Assembly: GCA_905178155.1 (NCBI GenBank)
Contig: CAJINV010000006.1
Span: forward strand, 3,475,573 to 3,539,572
Origin: Amoebophrya sp. A120
Lineage: Eukaryota; Sar; Dinophyceae; Syndiniales; Amoebophryaceae
Direction of reading: 5' to 3'
Length of the DNA stretch: 64,000 nucleotides
Shown here: positions 54,690 to 64,000 of the stretch, one piece after another
Layout: each line of letters starts with the position of its first letter
How positions within the stretch are numbered: the stretch's first letter is position 1
Notes under the pieces: model-generated
Seen by the model: the letters and a program-made list of their open reading frames with translations, nothing else
Database searches by the model: none
What the model was told of the DNA's origin: nothing
Position numbers and translations under genes: made by a program

Positions 54690-57600
54690 CTATAGTTGAG
54701 ACGGAATCCCCGGAATGTCAAAGTTTCGCACCCGCATATCATCCGCGGCGATATCAGACTATGCATTGCAAAAGTATCGCACTCGTATAAATGCATTACA
54801 AATTTCCTCAGCATGAGAAATAAGATTTGTAATGCTGATTTGCCTTAACAAAAAGACTTGTAATGCACGACTACAATACGAGTGCGATACTTTTGCACAG
54901 GATACAGACTCGTAGCTGTAATTCGTTTCCAACAGCGGAAACGGGTACTGATTGAACCTGATCTTTATCAAAGAAAAAAAGTTCGTCACGATCACTCATG
55001 CGCATTCTTGCAATACAAAATTGTTTATCATGCGTAAAAATGCGTCACAGCCAAACTTTATTAGGGATTTCCCTAGTGTTTCTGCAATACAAGGAAAGTT
55101 TGTGATGCTGAGAAAATTTGTAATGCAAAACCTGCAAGTTAGTGACTGTGACAAACTTTTTTCTCTCCATAATCTTCCCCACCGTGGTAATATGCACTGC
55201 AAAAGTATCGTACTCGTCGTACTAAATAGCAGCCATCCATTACAAATCTACTAATCAAGTGCAATCCGCATTACAAATTACATTTGTAATGCTGAGCCAA
55301 TTTGTAATGCAATTTATACTAGTACGATAAATTTCCAGTTCATAGGTAATATCCGGATGCGACTTCGAGCCCAAGTTCGTTACCGTTAAGGTCCACGCCT
55401 GCGCCGTCGTGTTCGCGACATGATTATCAACTGCAAATATGCCTGGGACTGGGAGAATGCGAGATCTGTCATGCAGGTTTTACCTGCCCCAGACCGTCTG
55501 GCATGCGAGCTCTAGCATCACAGATTTAGATTTTGTTGAGCAGCTACCCCAATGCCTTCTAATCAGCATGACAAATCCCCTCTCTCGGAAACAAGAAGCG
55601 GGGCCTTTTGCTGGCCATGCATGACAGATGTTGTCATGCTGTAGACCTCGCATCACAAATTCGAATCCTTCCAGACCCAGGCATATTTGCATTTGATAAT
55701 GATTCGTAGTCGCCCCCGCACCGTTGGTCGAGGACAGAGAGCCGCTGGAATATGCCGTTGAAAAGCATCGCACTCGTACAAATCGGTATTGCAAAATCAT
55801 GCAACACAAATCTCATTCGAATAGGTGAATCTGCATCACAAATTTCTTTTCTCATGCTAGAGAAGTTTGTCATGCGATTTTTACACGTCTATGTCTACGA
55901 CGCTTTTCTTGTAGCGGATATGGAAACCCCGCCGCCGATGTCGCACCAATCCGGCACGAAAAAGGGGTGCTTCCCGGTCAGGGGTTCGGCGTCGTGGCGG
56001 AGAAAAGTGCTGTTCCCCAAATCGTAAACCGCGTCCCACTTGATTTCTCCCGTCAAGTCGTTTTGCAGAGTGACTTTGATCTCGCCCAACGGGATTCCAA
56101 ACCTGATCTGGGGGTGGTGTATGGAACTCTACTCAGTTGTTACACTCTCAAATGTTTGCATGAATTTGTAATGCAAGAATAGCAAATAAAGTCAAAGGGA
56201 GAGCAGGGTTGCGCCTCTAGCATTACAAACTCCACACAGATTTAGATGCTGTTTAGCCCTTGATGGGGTGGAATTTGTCATGCAAAACGCAAAACGGCTT
56301 GATCCTGGGGTTGCTATATGGTAATTTTGCATCACAACCTCATGCAACAGTTGAGAATGTAACGTTTGAGCACGCCATATGGTGCCACCAGAACTTTTGC
56401 TGGAAATCGTCTCCAGCATGGCAGTATGCATTGCAAAAGTATCGTACTAGTACAACTTGCATCACAAATTTTTTCAAGAAGAAAAAATGGAACTTGTAAT
56501 GCTATATTTGTGATGCATGTTAGCAATTGCTACGAGTACGATACTTTTGCACAGGATAGGCAGCCGAAGCGCCCGTTGAGGTTGAACAAGTCGGTGAACT
56601 GGATTAACGGAGAGCGATCCATAATCATGAACTTCTGGCCCTGGTCTAAAGCGAAGTTGTGGTGCTTGATCCAGTATCAAATGCAAAAGTGTCTGGGCTT
56701 CCTGGAAGTCATGCAGATTTTGCATGACCTATGAGGTCTGTGATGCATGCCCTAGCATCCGAGATTCTCTGAGGGCTTTCTAATGCTCATACCGCATGAG
56801 AAATCAATGTTTTGCTTCTCCGCGTAGCACAAATTGCATCTCCTTTGCTGTTCATGCAATACAGATTTCATGTAGATTCCAAAGGTAGCATCACAAGTTG
56901 CAATCAGCCAGACCCAGACATATTTGCAATGCATATCCAGTGTCGGGGGTTTTGAATCGGAGGGAAGAAGGACTCAATCTTTTCCGGCGTCATATCCACA
57001 GTAAATTTCCCGTACACGTACAAAATGCATGACAAATTCCGCTAACTTGCAGTGTACAACTTGTCATGCTGGACTAGGATCGAAGGCAAGTTTTGTCATG
57101 CAGAGACTGCATTTGTACGTGTACGGGAAATTTACTGTGGATACGTCATCTGCTCCTTCACCATGGTCGCCATCGCAGCAGAGGTCGTTGGGCCCATAAT
57201 CGACCCCGCAACGTTCGTATGCATTACAAAAGTATCGCACTAATCAAAAATGCATCACAAATTTTTTCCAAGGAAAAAATGGAATTTGTAATGCTGATTT
57301 ACCTAAAAAGGGACATTTGTCATGCATGATAGCAACAATTGGTACGAGTACTACGATACTTTTGCACATGATACTTCGCGCCCTGTTTTATGAAGTTCAG
57401 TGGCCCTTTCAACACCTTCGCCACCACGGTGCCGAGCGCTAAATTCGCGCGCAAGGCGGTGCCGAGAATTTCGGCGAGAAAGGTATGAGACTACACAACC
57501 CCCCCTCCCCCTCATTTGTAATGTATAATACAAAATCCAAACTGTGCTTCTTGGCACTGTTTGCATGACAAACTCCGGAAGCCTAAACAGCACGACACTC

Positions 57601-58512
57601 CTGTGGAAATTTGTCGTACAAAACCGGCATTCTTGCTGACCCTTGTATTGCCGTTCATGCTATACAAATGAGGGGGAGGGGGAGTTGTGCACTCTCATAA
57701 AAAGGCATGGCATTGGTGAAGCTGGACAGCATTCCGCCGACGTCAAAGAATTGGGTGGCTTGTAAAAGCTCCTTCTGCTCTTTCGTGAGGTTTTTCCGGT
57801 CTTTCGGGAGGGTGGACAGGTGGAAAAGGAGGTTTTTATTTTGCAGGTTCTTTGTCGTGCTGCTGCTGCTGTTGTCGTCGTCAGGATTGGCAGCTTCTGG
57901 TGCTGCTGCGCTTTTACCAATGGTAGGAGATATTGATGAAGATGATCTTGAGGCGCCAGCACGATCAGGCATCATGTTTTTGTGCTGCGTCTTCAATCTT
58001 TTCACACTCGGATGCGCGAACAACGTGTTCGGGTCCAGTTTACTGTGATGGGACGTCTTGATGGTGATGGAGGTCGAGGCAATAGTGCTCCCGCGATTCG
58101 CTGGTGCGTTGTGGTCGTTTTGCGGCGTCCTCTCCGAAGGGGCAGTGACGAAACTAGAGGCCGCAGCGCCAGCATCGGTAGTTGTTTTCTCTTGTACTTG
58201 TTTTACAGCATGAGCAGGCATTTTCGTGCGTGGTTGTGAGGAGCCAATTGCAGCATGATGGGAAGCACTAGGAGGTTCCGTCGTCGCTGAGAGGTCCTCT
58301 GGGAGAAGCAAAGCCTTGTCCTTGAATGATGTGGCGATTTTCCGCGGCAGCTGATCCCGAACAGAGAACTGGAACTCTAGTAAAACCTGATGGCTGGTGA
58401 CGCTGGTTGCCGTACTCCTGTTCTGCTTGCTTCTCGAAAAAGAAACTTCTGGGTCCATCTCCAGATGCTGGTCTCTGAACATCAGATGAAAGCGCTCGGC
58501 AAGAAAACCCAT
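54690..58512 (-). CDS. g10: unknown protein, 12 exons including a 19 bp microexon
   Basis: About 550 residues: 57700-58512, 57374-57483, 57144-57217, 56936-56992, 56559-56674, 56380-56424, 55921-56119, 55699-55750, 55345-55424, 55172-55190, 54905-54965, 54690-54759. I start at ATG 58510-58512 (MGFLAERFHLMFRDQHLEMD); the frame is also open to 58734. The first 260 residues are a basic Ser/Thr/Lys-rich region. The conserved-looking part has PFLAEILGTALRANLALGTV, EQMTPEKIESFFPPIQNPRH, FNLNGRFGCHAGDDFQQKFW and a beta-rich end (NTTAQAWTLTVTNLGSKSHP, KIRFNQYPFPLLETNYSYES). Stop TAG at 54690-54692. Eleven introners, no GT-AG intron found. No family recognised, but the aromatic, Gly-containing middle looks like a folded domain. 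Confidence 0.75.
54760..54904. mobile_element. Introner A, 145 bp, in g10
   Basis: TSD cagac on both sides. Confidence 0.94.
54966..55171. mobile_element. Introner K, 206 bp, in g10
   Basis: TSD atctt on both sides; close match to the K copy at 34550-34759. Confidence 0.94.
55191..55344. mobile_element. Introner A, 154 bp, in g10
   Basis: TSD ggtaa on both sides; right end decayed (ATTTCCAGTTCATA). Confidence 0.92.
55425..55698. mobile_element. Introner B, 274 bp, in g10
   Basis: TSD atgat on both sides; variant core GCCTGGGACTGGGAG. Confidence 0.93.
55751..55920. mobile_element. Introner A, diverged, 170 bp, in g10
   Basis: TSD tggaa on both sides; right half altered (CTACGACGCTTTTCTTG). 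Confidence 0.88.
56120..56379. mobile_element. Introner H, 260 bp, in g10
   Basis: TSD tggtg on both sides. Confidence 0.93.
56425..56558. mobile_element. Introner A, 134 bp, in g10
   Basis: TSD ggcag on both sides; the shortest A copy. Confidence 0.94.
56675..56935. mobile_element. Introner B, 261 bp, in g10
   Basis: TSD tccag on both sides. Confidence 0.94.
56993..57143. mobile_element. Introner C, 151 bp, in g10
   Basis: TSD cgtca on both sides. Confidence 0.94.
57218..57373. mobile_element. Introner A, 156 bp, in g10
   Basis: Flanks gttcg/cttcg (4 of 5). Confidence 0.92.
57484..57699. mobile_element. Introner E, 216 bp, in g10
   Basis: TSD aaagg, with one extra a on the right side; the frame needs that base. 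Confidence 0.9.
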
Positions 58513-59286
58513 GTTGGCTTGATGTTTTTCTTTGGTGTAGTTGAGAAGCTTTAGTTGTTGAAGAAAATTATATACGGAAAGCTGCACAAAAGACGAATTC
58601 AATTGGCCAACAGGAGGTACGTAGATTGAAATTGAAAAAGCACCATCGCGAGGACAACAACATAGATGAAGACGGTCGATAGAATTGCACTTCTTGCCCT
58701 CTCTGTGCGATCGACGTGAGGTCCTGTCTCTCATCTCTTGTTCGACAAATCAAACCTAACAAGTCCCTGACACAACGAATTATTCGAGGTCGCGACAACT
58801 TCTGGGCCTCGTCCAGAAAAGAACATGAGCATGACGAGGACTCGTCCAGAAAAGAACAGCGCAGTCACTGCGCTGCCTACTTTCAGTCCCAAGCCAAGGT
58901 GCCGGTGCCCCCTTGGCGGCTTGCACGACTTTTGCAGTGCCTGATTATCGCGAAGTTGCTTATCAATCTCAATTTACAACGAGCGTGCGCCTGCCCGCCA
59001 CAGACGGGCTGCATCCTCGGTAGGACTAGAACAAGATTGCTTTGCGTTTAAGTCGATGTAAAAGTACAAGACGGCCATCTTGCGCGTTGAATGATGATGA
59101 AAGAAGGCTGTTTAATATGCCCAGCACCACCGTGCTCGTTCTGCCCTTCTCAAAGCAAGTTCAAGAGACTTCTATGTTATTTTCGAAAGCGCTAACGCGG
59201 GCAACATCCTCCACATCCCTCATAACCGGGTCGCAGAAGCAATGCTCCGGTTCCGCTCCCGCAGTTTTTGTCACCTCACGTTTGTT
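58513..59286. other. Spacer between g10 and g11
   Basis: No introner. The first 220 bp continue the open frame upstream of the g10 start and may be coding or 5' UTR. Confidence 0.5.
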
Positions 59287-62256
59287 CTAGGAAGATGTTG
59301 GTCTTGGTGTTCTTGTATCAAATGTAAAAGTGTCTGGGTCTGGGAACTTGTGATGCTGGGTGGCGCCTCATGATGAGGCTACAAATGCTGGCTCAGCATG
59401 ACTTGACAAGTTTCTGAGCTCCTAGGTGTTGCCTATTCTGCATGACAGGCTGCGCTTCTGCATCACAGAAAAGCGGAGCTCTTGGGTAACGTGCATGACA
59501 GTTTTAAGAGTCAGGCCAGACAAGCATGGCAAATCTTGCATTCTTCCAGACCCAGACATTTTTGCATTTGATATCTTGTCGACCGTGCTGCTCCTGCCTT
59601 CTGCAACTGCTCGTATTTGACTGAGTACAAGGAAGTATTTGTTTTTGCGAACAACGGCGGTAAGATCTACTAGCCGAAAGTAGAAGACGAGTCGGACACT
59701 ATATCCTCCCGGGCGAAGAAGTACTGCCACCACCGCCGCCGATTGGCGAAGAAAGTATTGGTCTCCCCTCCGCATTATCAAATGCAAATATGCCTGGGTC
59801 TGGAAAATTGTGATGCAAGTCTCTGAAAAATGGTGGGCGCACTACAATATGCAGCCAAGCATGACAAGTTTTTGCACTGCCATGTGTTTCGTTTTTCGCA
59901 TGACAAGCTGCGTTTTTGCATGACAGGCACCAAGCGCAGGCCCCGATCCTGCTTATGCATCACAGATCTAAGAGTCATTCCAGACAAGCATGACAAGTCC
60001 TACATTCATCTTCAAGCCCCAGACATTTTTGCAATGCGTACGCATCTCTTTCCCCCGCATCAGAATCCGCCGCTCCGGTTTTCGAGTTTAAACTTCCCGT
60101 TTCATCTTGATCTGCGTCCCCGTATATCCTCTCCCCCGCGTAGTAATATCGAAAGGAAAAATCCCGTCTCCCCATATCAAAACGAAGGCTCTGATGCTGG
60201 ATCTGCGTACACAAGTCAAATCTGTCTTGCCCTGGAGAGGAAGGCAGGCCCATACGGAGCTTAGCGAGAGAGGATGTGGGCTAGGTACTAACTTGGCATG
60301 AAAAAAACGTCTGTGCTGTAGCCCCAACAGCATCACAAGCCGCGTGAGCAATGCGGCGGAGCTGCTTGTGGAGTTGCCGTCTTGCAAAACAGATGCGATT
60401 TGTGGCCACAAGTCAGCAACATAAATTTTCAGAAGCGTGCCTTGTCGATCGTATGGAGACGGGAGATTTTTCCTCACAATAAGTAGAACGCGCCCATCAC
60501 AGCTGCGTACATGCCAATGAAGAGGAACGAAAACAGCACCTCGGAGTAGTGACCGGAGTCCGGGTGGACTTGTGAGCCCGTCCAGAGCGACATGACCGCC
60601 GCGATGATAAACTGGGGCTGTTTCAGCGCAAACATGACCTGTGCGAGGATACCGTGCCACTTCACCACCCCTCGTTTTGGCAAGGACGTGTACTTGAGAA
60701 CCCCACCGGCATCAAGTGCAAATGTGTCTGGGTCTGGAAGGATGCAACTTGTCATGCTAAGTCTGGGTAGTGCAATTATTTGTGTTGCGTGATTACCAAG
60801 AAGTGTCCACTTCTGAACAAGCTTAGCGGCAGTGTCTCATGCAGGATAGACATGATGGAGAGTTCGCAGAACCTGTCGTGCTAGGTCCTGCATTGCAGAC
60901 CTCATGGGGCATGGAAAATATGCATGGCAAGTCTGCATTCTTCCAGACCCAGACATTTTTGCATTTGATAACCGGCGATCTGGATCAACCAGCAGATTAG
61001 CAGGGAATAACCCAGGTAGACGTGGACCTGATAGTAAACAAACACAAAGGTAGTTTTTGATGAATTTGTTGAAATCATCTTTGGATTCATTTTTGTGGCA
61101 AAGAGATGAAACCATCATGGCTGTCTTACTGCAGTAAGGAGTTCGCTCAACATGATGAGAAAATCCAAAATGGTTGCACGTTCTGCAACACGAACACAGT
61201 AGACGCAGCTCTACTATACCTGATGCCACCACGGTGAGTCTTTTGCGAAGTGGCTGGCCCTATCAACTGTAAAAATGTCTGGGTCTGGAAGAATACGCGA
61301 TTTGTAATGCAGGTTTTCCATGCCCCATGAGGTCTGGAATGCAGGGCCTAGCATGACAGATTCTGCGAGAGCTCTATCATGCCTATCCTGCATGAGAAAC
61401 TCCTTTTCACCTTGGTCAAAAATGCACGGCTTTTGGTACTCATGCAACACAGATTGTTGCATGATCCAGATTTAGCATGACAAACATGCATTCTTCCAGA
61501 CCCAGACATTTTTACATTTGATAGGCCCCTTTCTCCGCGTGCTGTAGGTACATGAACAACCATCCGAGAAATATCCCGAGCAAAAACGTCCCCACCCCAG
61601 AGTCAAGATCGGGACCCCGCAACACAAATCGAGAAGTTTTGGCAGTCAAGCATGAGAAGTTCGTCTCTGTATTGTAGTGCAGGTTAGCAACGACAGCCGC
61701 AACGCAAATCCATCTACTCATCCTGTTTAGAGCATTACAAAGTCCAAAACACGATTGGAAACGCCTCTCATGGGGATGCGCATTACAAATCTTCCTGTGA
61801 CTGGAAATCTGCATGACAACTCTGGGGTGGGTACGTTTTTACTCAGGATAAGAAAGAAAAACAGCCCGGCCAAGCTCATCAGTATCACGTGATTCCTGGA
61901 CTCGTTCCCCTGCTCCAGTATTCCGAGGCCCATCAAACCTAACCCGATGGAGTTGCAGACAGGATGCAGCATAAATTTCCACACATTGCTGTACTTCTGA
62001 ATAGCCACGGCGGAGACGGCGAGGGCAACGGAGATGGCGAGATATGCAAGGCAAAAGCATCGACATCGTACTAGTATAAATCGCATGACAAATTTGCTCA
62101 GCATGAGATATGAAATTTGTCATGCTGTTTTACCTTGGAAAGGAGATTTGTAATGCATGACTGCAATTACTACAACGAGTACGATACTTTTGCACTGGAT
62201 ACGAGAGTCCCGCCTGCCATGTACCAGCGGGAGGTACGGGGAATCTTCACCGGCAT
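59287..62256 (-). CDS. g11: cytochrome b561-like membrane protein
   Basis: About 272 residues, 10 exons: 62202-62256, 61851-62042, 61524-61571, 61220-61260, 60971-61027, 60482-60709, 60041-60146, 59725-59775, 59574-59620, 59287-59315. Start ATG at 62254-62256 (MPVKIPRTSRWYMAGG). Hydrophobic helices carry the pattern of the di-haem b561 fold: KFMLHPVCNSIGLGLMGLGI with a helix histidine, SRNHVILMSLAGLFFFLGWL, HFAKDSPWWHQVHVYLGYSL with the HF and WHxxxG-like elements, then KRGVVKWHGILAQVMFALKQ. Such proteins move electrons across membranes, usually from ascorbate to an oxidant or ferric iron. The last helix ends at MGAFYYAGERIY; the tail is polar. The tail depends on a proposed GT-AG intron at 59621-59724; without it a TAG at 59699-59701 ends the protein. 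Confidence 0.72.
59316..59573. mobile_element. Introner B, 258 bp, in g11 tail
   Basis: TSD tcttg on both sides. In the proposed model it is the last intron; otherwise it lies in the 3' UTR. Confidence 0.92.
59621..59724 (-). other. Possible GT-AG intron, 104 bp, in g11
   Basis: Donor GTACTTC, acceptor GTACTCAG; joins IGGGG to IKYEQLQKAG and skips a TAG. Confidence 0.45.
59776..60040. mobile_element. Introner B, 265 bp, in g11
   Basis: TSD cgcat on both sides; right core decayed (AAGCCCCAGAC). Confidence 0.92.
60147..60481. mobile_element. Introner G, 335 bp, in g11
   Basis: Flanks agtaa/agtag (4 of 5). Confidence 0.92.
60710..60970. mobile_element. Introner B, 261 bp, in g11
   Basis: TSD accgg on both sides; left end CATCAAGTGC. 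Confidence 0.93.
61028..61219 (-). other. GT-AG intron, 192 bp, in g11
   Basis: Donor GTATAGTAG, acceptor TACTATCAG; joins SPWWHQ to VHVYLGYSLL. Confidence 0.87.
61261..61523. mobile_element. Introner B, 263 bp, in g11
   Basis: TSD ggccc on both sides. Confidence 0.94.
61572..61850. mobile_element. Introner D, 279 bp, in g11
   Basis: TSD agaaa on both sides; the best-preserved D copy. Confidence 0.95.
62043..62201. mobile_element. Introner A, 159 bp, in g11
   Basis: TSD cgaga on both sides; first intron of g11. Confidence 0.94.
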
Positions 62257-63376
62257 GGTTTCTGGTTGGTAGTTAAATAATACGCAGGTCTGCTCGCAGG
62301 TATTCAAGATTTTACTTAGACAGAAAGCGTACTACTACAACACTTTGTGCAGCTGAGAGAGACAACTACAATCTCAGCCAGTAGGTCACCAACATCGTCA
62401 CTGTCTTCATATTCACCCAGCACCCAACATCAATATGTGTCGCCGTTGGCAAAAAGAAGAAGAAACTGCGAAAGTAGTAGGTGATATTGATTGATAACAG
62501 GGAAACAAAACACAAGGGACCTGTCGTGTCGGAATGTTAAGGCAACGTCGAGAGAAGATCGATGAAAAACGGACGAAGACCGATGCCGGATAGCATTTCT
62601 TCACGCTTACCGAACCTCCGAAAGATGAGGACGGAACTGCGGCTGTCGGTTGTGCTCTCTTTCAAAAGTGGCGCTCGTGCGACGTTGTCAACAATCGCAA
62701 ACGAAGATCTTCCGAGTAATAGTTGTTCCTGGTTCGTTACAACTTCAAAAACCGAAAACAGCAACGAAAGGACGTGGTAGCTGCCAATCGCTAAACGAAA
62801 CCGACACGAGATTCATGAGCAGCTTCTCTCTCGTCTAGTATTATATCGCTAGTACTTGCTGCTGCTGCAGCGCGGCCGAAATCCTGATAATTAAGTACAC
62901 AAATGCGAGCACACGTCAGCTGCTTCGCCAGACATGCGTTTTTCATCTCTTCTTCTGCAGTAGCACTGTGACGACAGATTAGATACAAGGCTTCACTGGT
63001 GTTCAGTTTTTCTGCGCTGGGTACTACGACCAGGGGGGTGTGGTCCGAAATTTTTTACAAGTGGTTGATATTGAACTTTGAGCTTCACAAATGCTAATCA
63101 GCAGTTTTTTCTTCAAATCGAGGCTGATTAGAAAATCAATTTTCTGGCAACGTTGGTACCAGTTTGATCATCAAATAAACATGAAGCGACGTAACCTCGC
63201 TTAGGTTTCGTGCTCGTTGTAACTTCAATGAAAATAAGTAAATGTGTTCTACTGAACAATTTGATTATTGAATTTTGGAGAAAGTCGATAGAAGCCCAAT
63301 TTCTGAGTTTTCAACTTGCTTTTCTTGTACGGTAATCCAGAAAAGAAAAACCGCCGTCGATCCCTTGTTCGATTCC
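62257..63376. other. Spacer between g11 and g12
   Basis: AT-rich, no introner, no supported gene. Confidence 0.55.
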
Positions 63377-64000
63377 TCACCTCGGCGGCAGCAAGTATTC
63401 ATCCGCCAACAGGTATGGAAGCGTCAGGTTTGAAATCGACAAAGTTGAAATACAAGAAATAACTTGTAATGCATAAAATCGATACCAGTTGGAAGCCCAA
63501 TTTCTAAGCGGTGCATCACAAATTTTGGCTGTCCCTAAATCCAGTTTGTCATGCTGCTTAGGCAAAGAAGACTGTCTTTCTAATGCTACTTTACCAGCTC
63601 GAACAGGCTTACAATCGGCGTCACTTGCCTGCTCTGCAACACACGCACCTCGCGTCATGCATTCTATGCATTACGTATTATTTCAAGAACTTTGACGATT
63701 TCGATCCTGACACACCCATAACAGGTCATCCTCCTCGTCCACGATGTCTTCATGCCTTACCGTTTATCACACAGAAAAAAGCAGGCAGGTCACATTTGTA
63801 ATGCAAAAATAAATACACAAAAAAATCTGTATCGCATATCCGAAACAGCGTGCGGCGGGGCCTCCCATGAAAGACTTTTCTGTGTATTTATTTTTGCATC
63901 ACAAATGTGCCCTGCCTGCTTTTTTCTCTGGGATACCGTTGGACCCCTCCCGTCATCCTCGTCGTCATTGCCACCACCTGCATCCGCTACCCCCTCCTCC
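63377..64000 (-). CDS. g12: acidic C-terminus of a gene entering from the right
   Basis: Exons 63936-64000, 63721-63764 and 63377-63413, in frame after removal of two introners. The readable tail is Gly/Asp/Glu-rich (ADAGGGNDDEDDGRGPTVRH, DIVDEEDDLLADEYLLPPR) and stops at TGA 63377-63379. Too little is present to assign a function; the 5' part lies outside the window. Confidence 0.65.
63414..63720. mobile_element. Introner F, 307 bp, in g12
   Basis: TSD acagg on both sides. Confidence 0.94.
63765..63935. mobile_element. Unplaced introner, 171 bp, in g12
   Basis: TSD ccgtt on both sides; ends TATCACACAGAAAAAAGCAG and CTTTTTTCTCTGGGATA. Related to I by its A-rich end, but with a CAGGCAGG extension. 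Confidence 0.9.

Noticed and set aside
138-63935. CRISPR-like array because of many short repeats
   Set aside because: Units are spread through genes with different sizes, have inverted ends and TSDs; there are no regular spacers and the genome is eukaryotic.
1-64000. tRNA, rRNA or other structural RNA genes
   Set aside because: I saw no cloverleaf with conserved arms and no rRNA signature; a scan by tRNAscan-SE or Infernal would be decisive.

Overview
This 64 kb window is nuclear DNA of a eukaryote, most likely a dinoflagellate-lineage alveolate close to Amoebophrya (Syndiniales). Three things point there: all twelve recognisable genes lie on the minus strand in one unidirectional array, the coding sequence is split by about 100 short introner-like elements, and such elements flanked by inverted and direct repeats have been reported in Amoebophrya genomes. 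The genus is an inference; no rRNA or marker gene is present.

The dominant structure is a set of about 101 complete units (plus one cut by the window edge). Each starts TAT and ends ATA (rare variants), is nearly palindromic, is flanked by a 5 bp target-site duplication (TSD), and sits inside a coding region. When each unit plus one TSD copy is removed, the reading frame continues across nearly every junction, so these units behave as introns, mostly without GT-AG ends. I group them by the sequence just inside the ends: A (TATCGTACTCG core, about 150 bp, 33 copies), B (GTCTGGGTCTGG, about 260 bp, 24), C (AAATTTCCCGTACATG, about 151 bp, 5), D (AAAAACGTCCCC, 280-330 bp, 7), E (GTGCACAACTCCCC, about 220 bp, 3), F (GTGTCAGGATCGAAA, about 310 bp, 5), G (GGAAAAATCCCCCCTCCC, about 325 bp, 4), H (TTACAATCTCAAACGTTAC, about 250 bp, 4), I (AAGAAAAAACTG, 175-245 bp, 6), J (109 bp hairpin, 1), K (AAAAAGTTCGTCACGATC, about 208 bp, 2), six unplaced units, and two giant GC-rich fold-back units (1,481 and 5,150 bp), both with TSD CGTGT. 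Nearly all small families share an internal motif, GCATNACAA or its complement TTGTNATGC. Ordinary GT-AG introns (8 proposed) occur in the same genes.

Layout, in window order (transcription runs right to left): g1 22-2367 membrane protein (3' end outside); g2 4572-6649 secreted or membrane protein; g3 8206-17544 glycosyltransferase family 8 with 20 introners and one GT-AG intron; g4 18128-20050 small doubtful gene split by the 1.5 kb giant; g5 20553-23832 protein with a C-terminal-half membrane segment; g6 25901-27621 discoidin (F5/8 type C)-like protein; g7 29695-35944 large protein ending in a COQ10/START-like (SRPBCC) domain, with 16 introners; g8 36583-38907 TPR protein with C-terminal membrane anchor; g9 40259-53492 multi-pass membrane protein of about 1,500 residues, split by the 5.15 kb giant; g10 54690-58512 unknown protein with a 19 bp microexon; g11 59287-62256 cytochrome b561-like protein; g12 63377-64000 acidic C-terminus of a gene entering from the right. 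Exon limits below include both TSD copies; one copy is dropped at each introner junction.

The genes do not form an obvious pathway. Several are membrane or secretory (GT8, cytochrome b561, discoidin-like, large multipass proteins). The roughly 15 kb between genes carries none of the small introner families; it holds AT-rich spacers and two further GC-rich islands.
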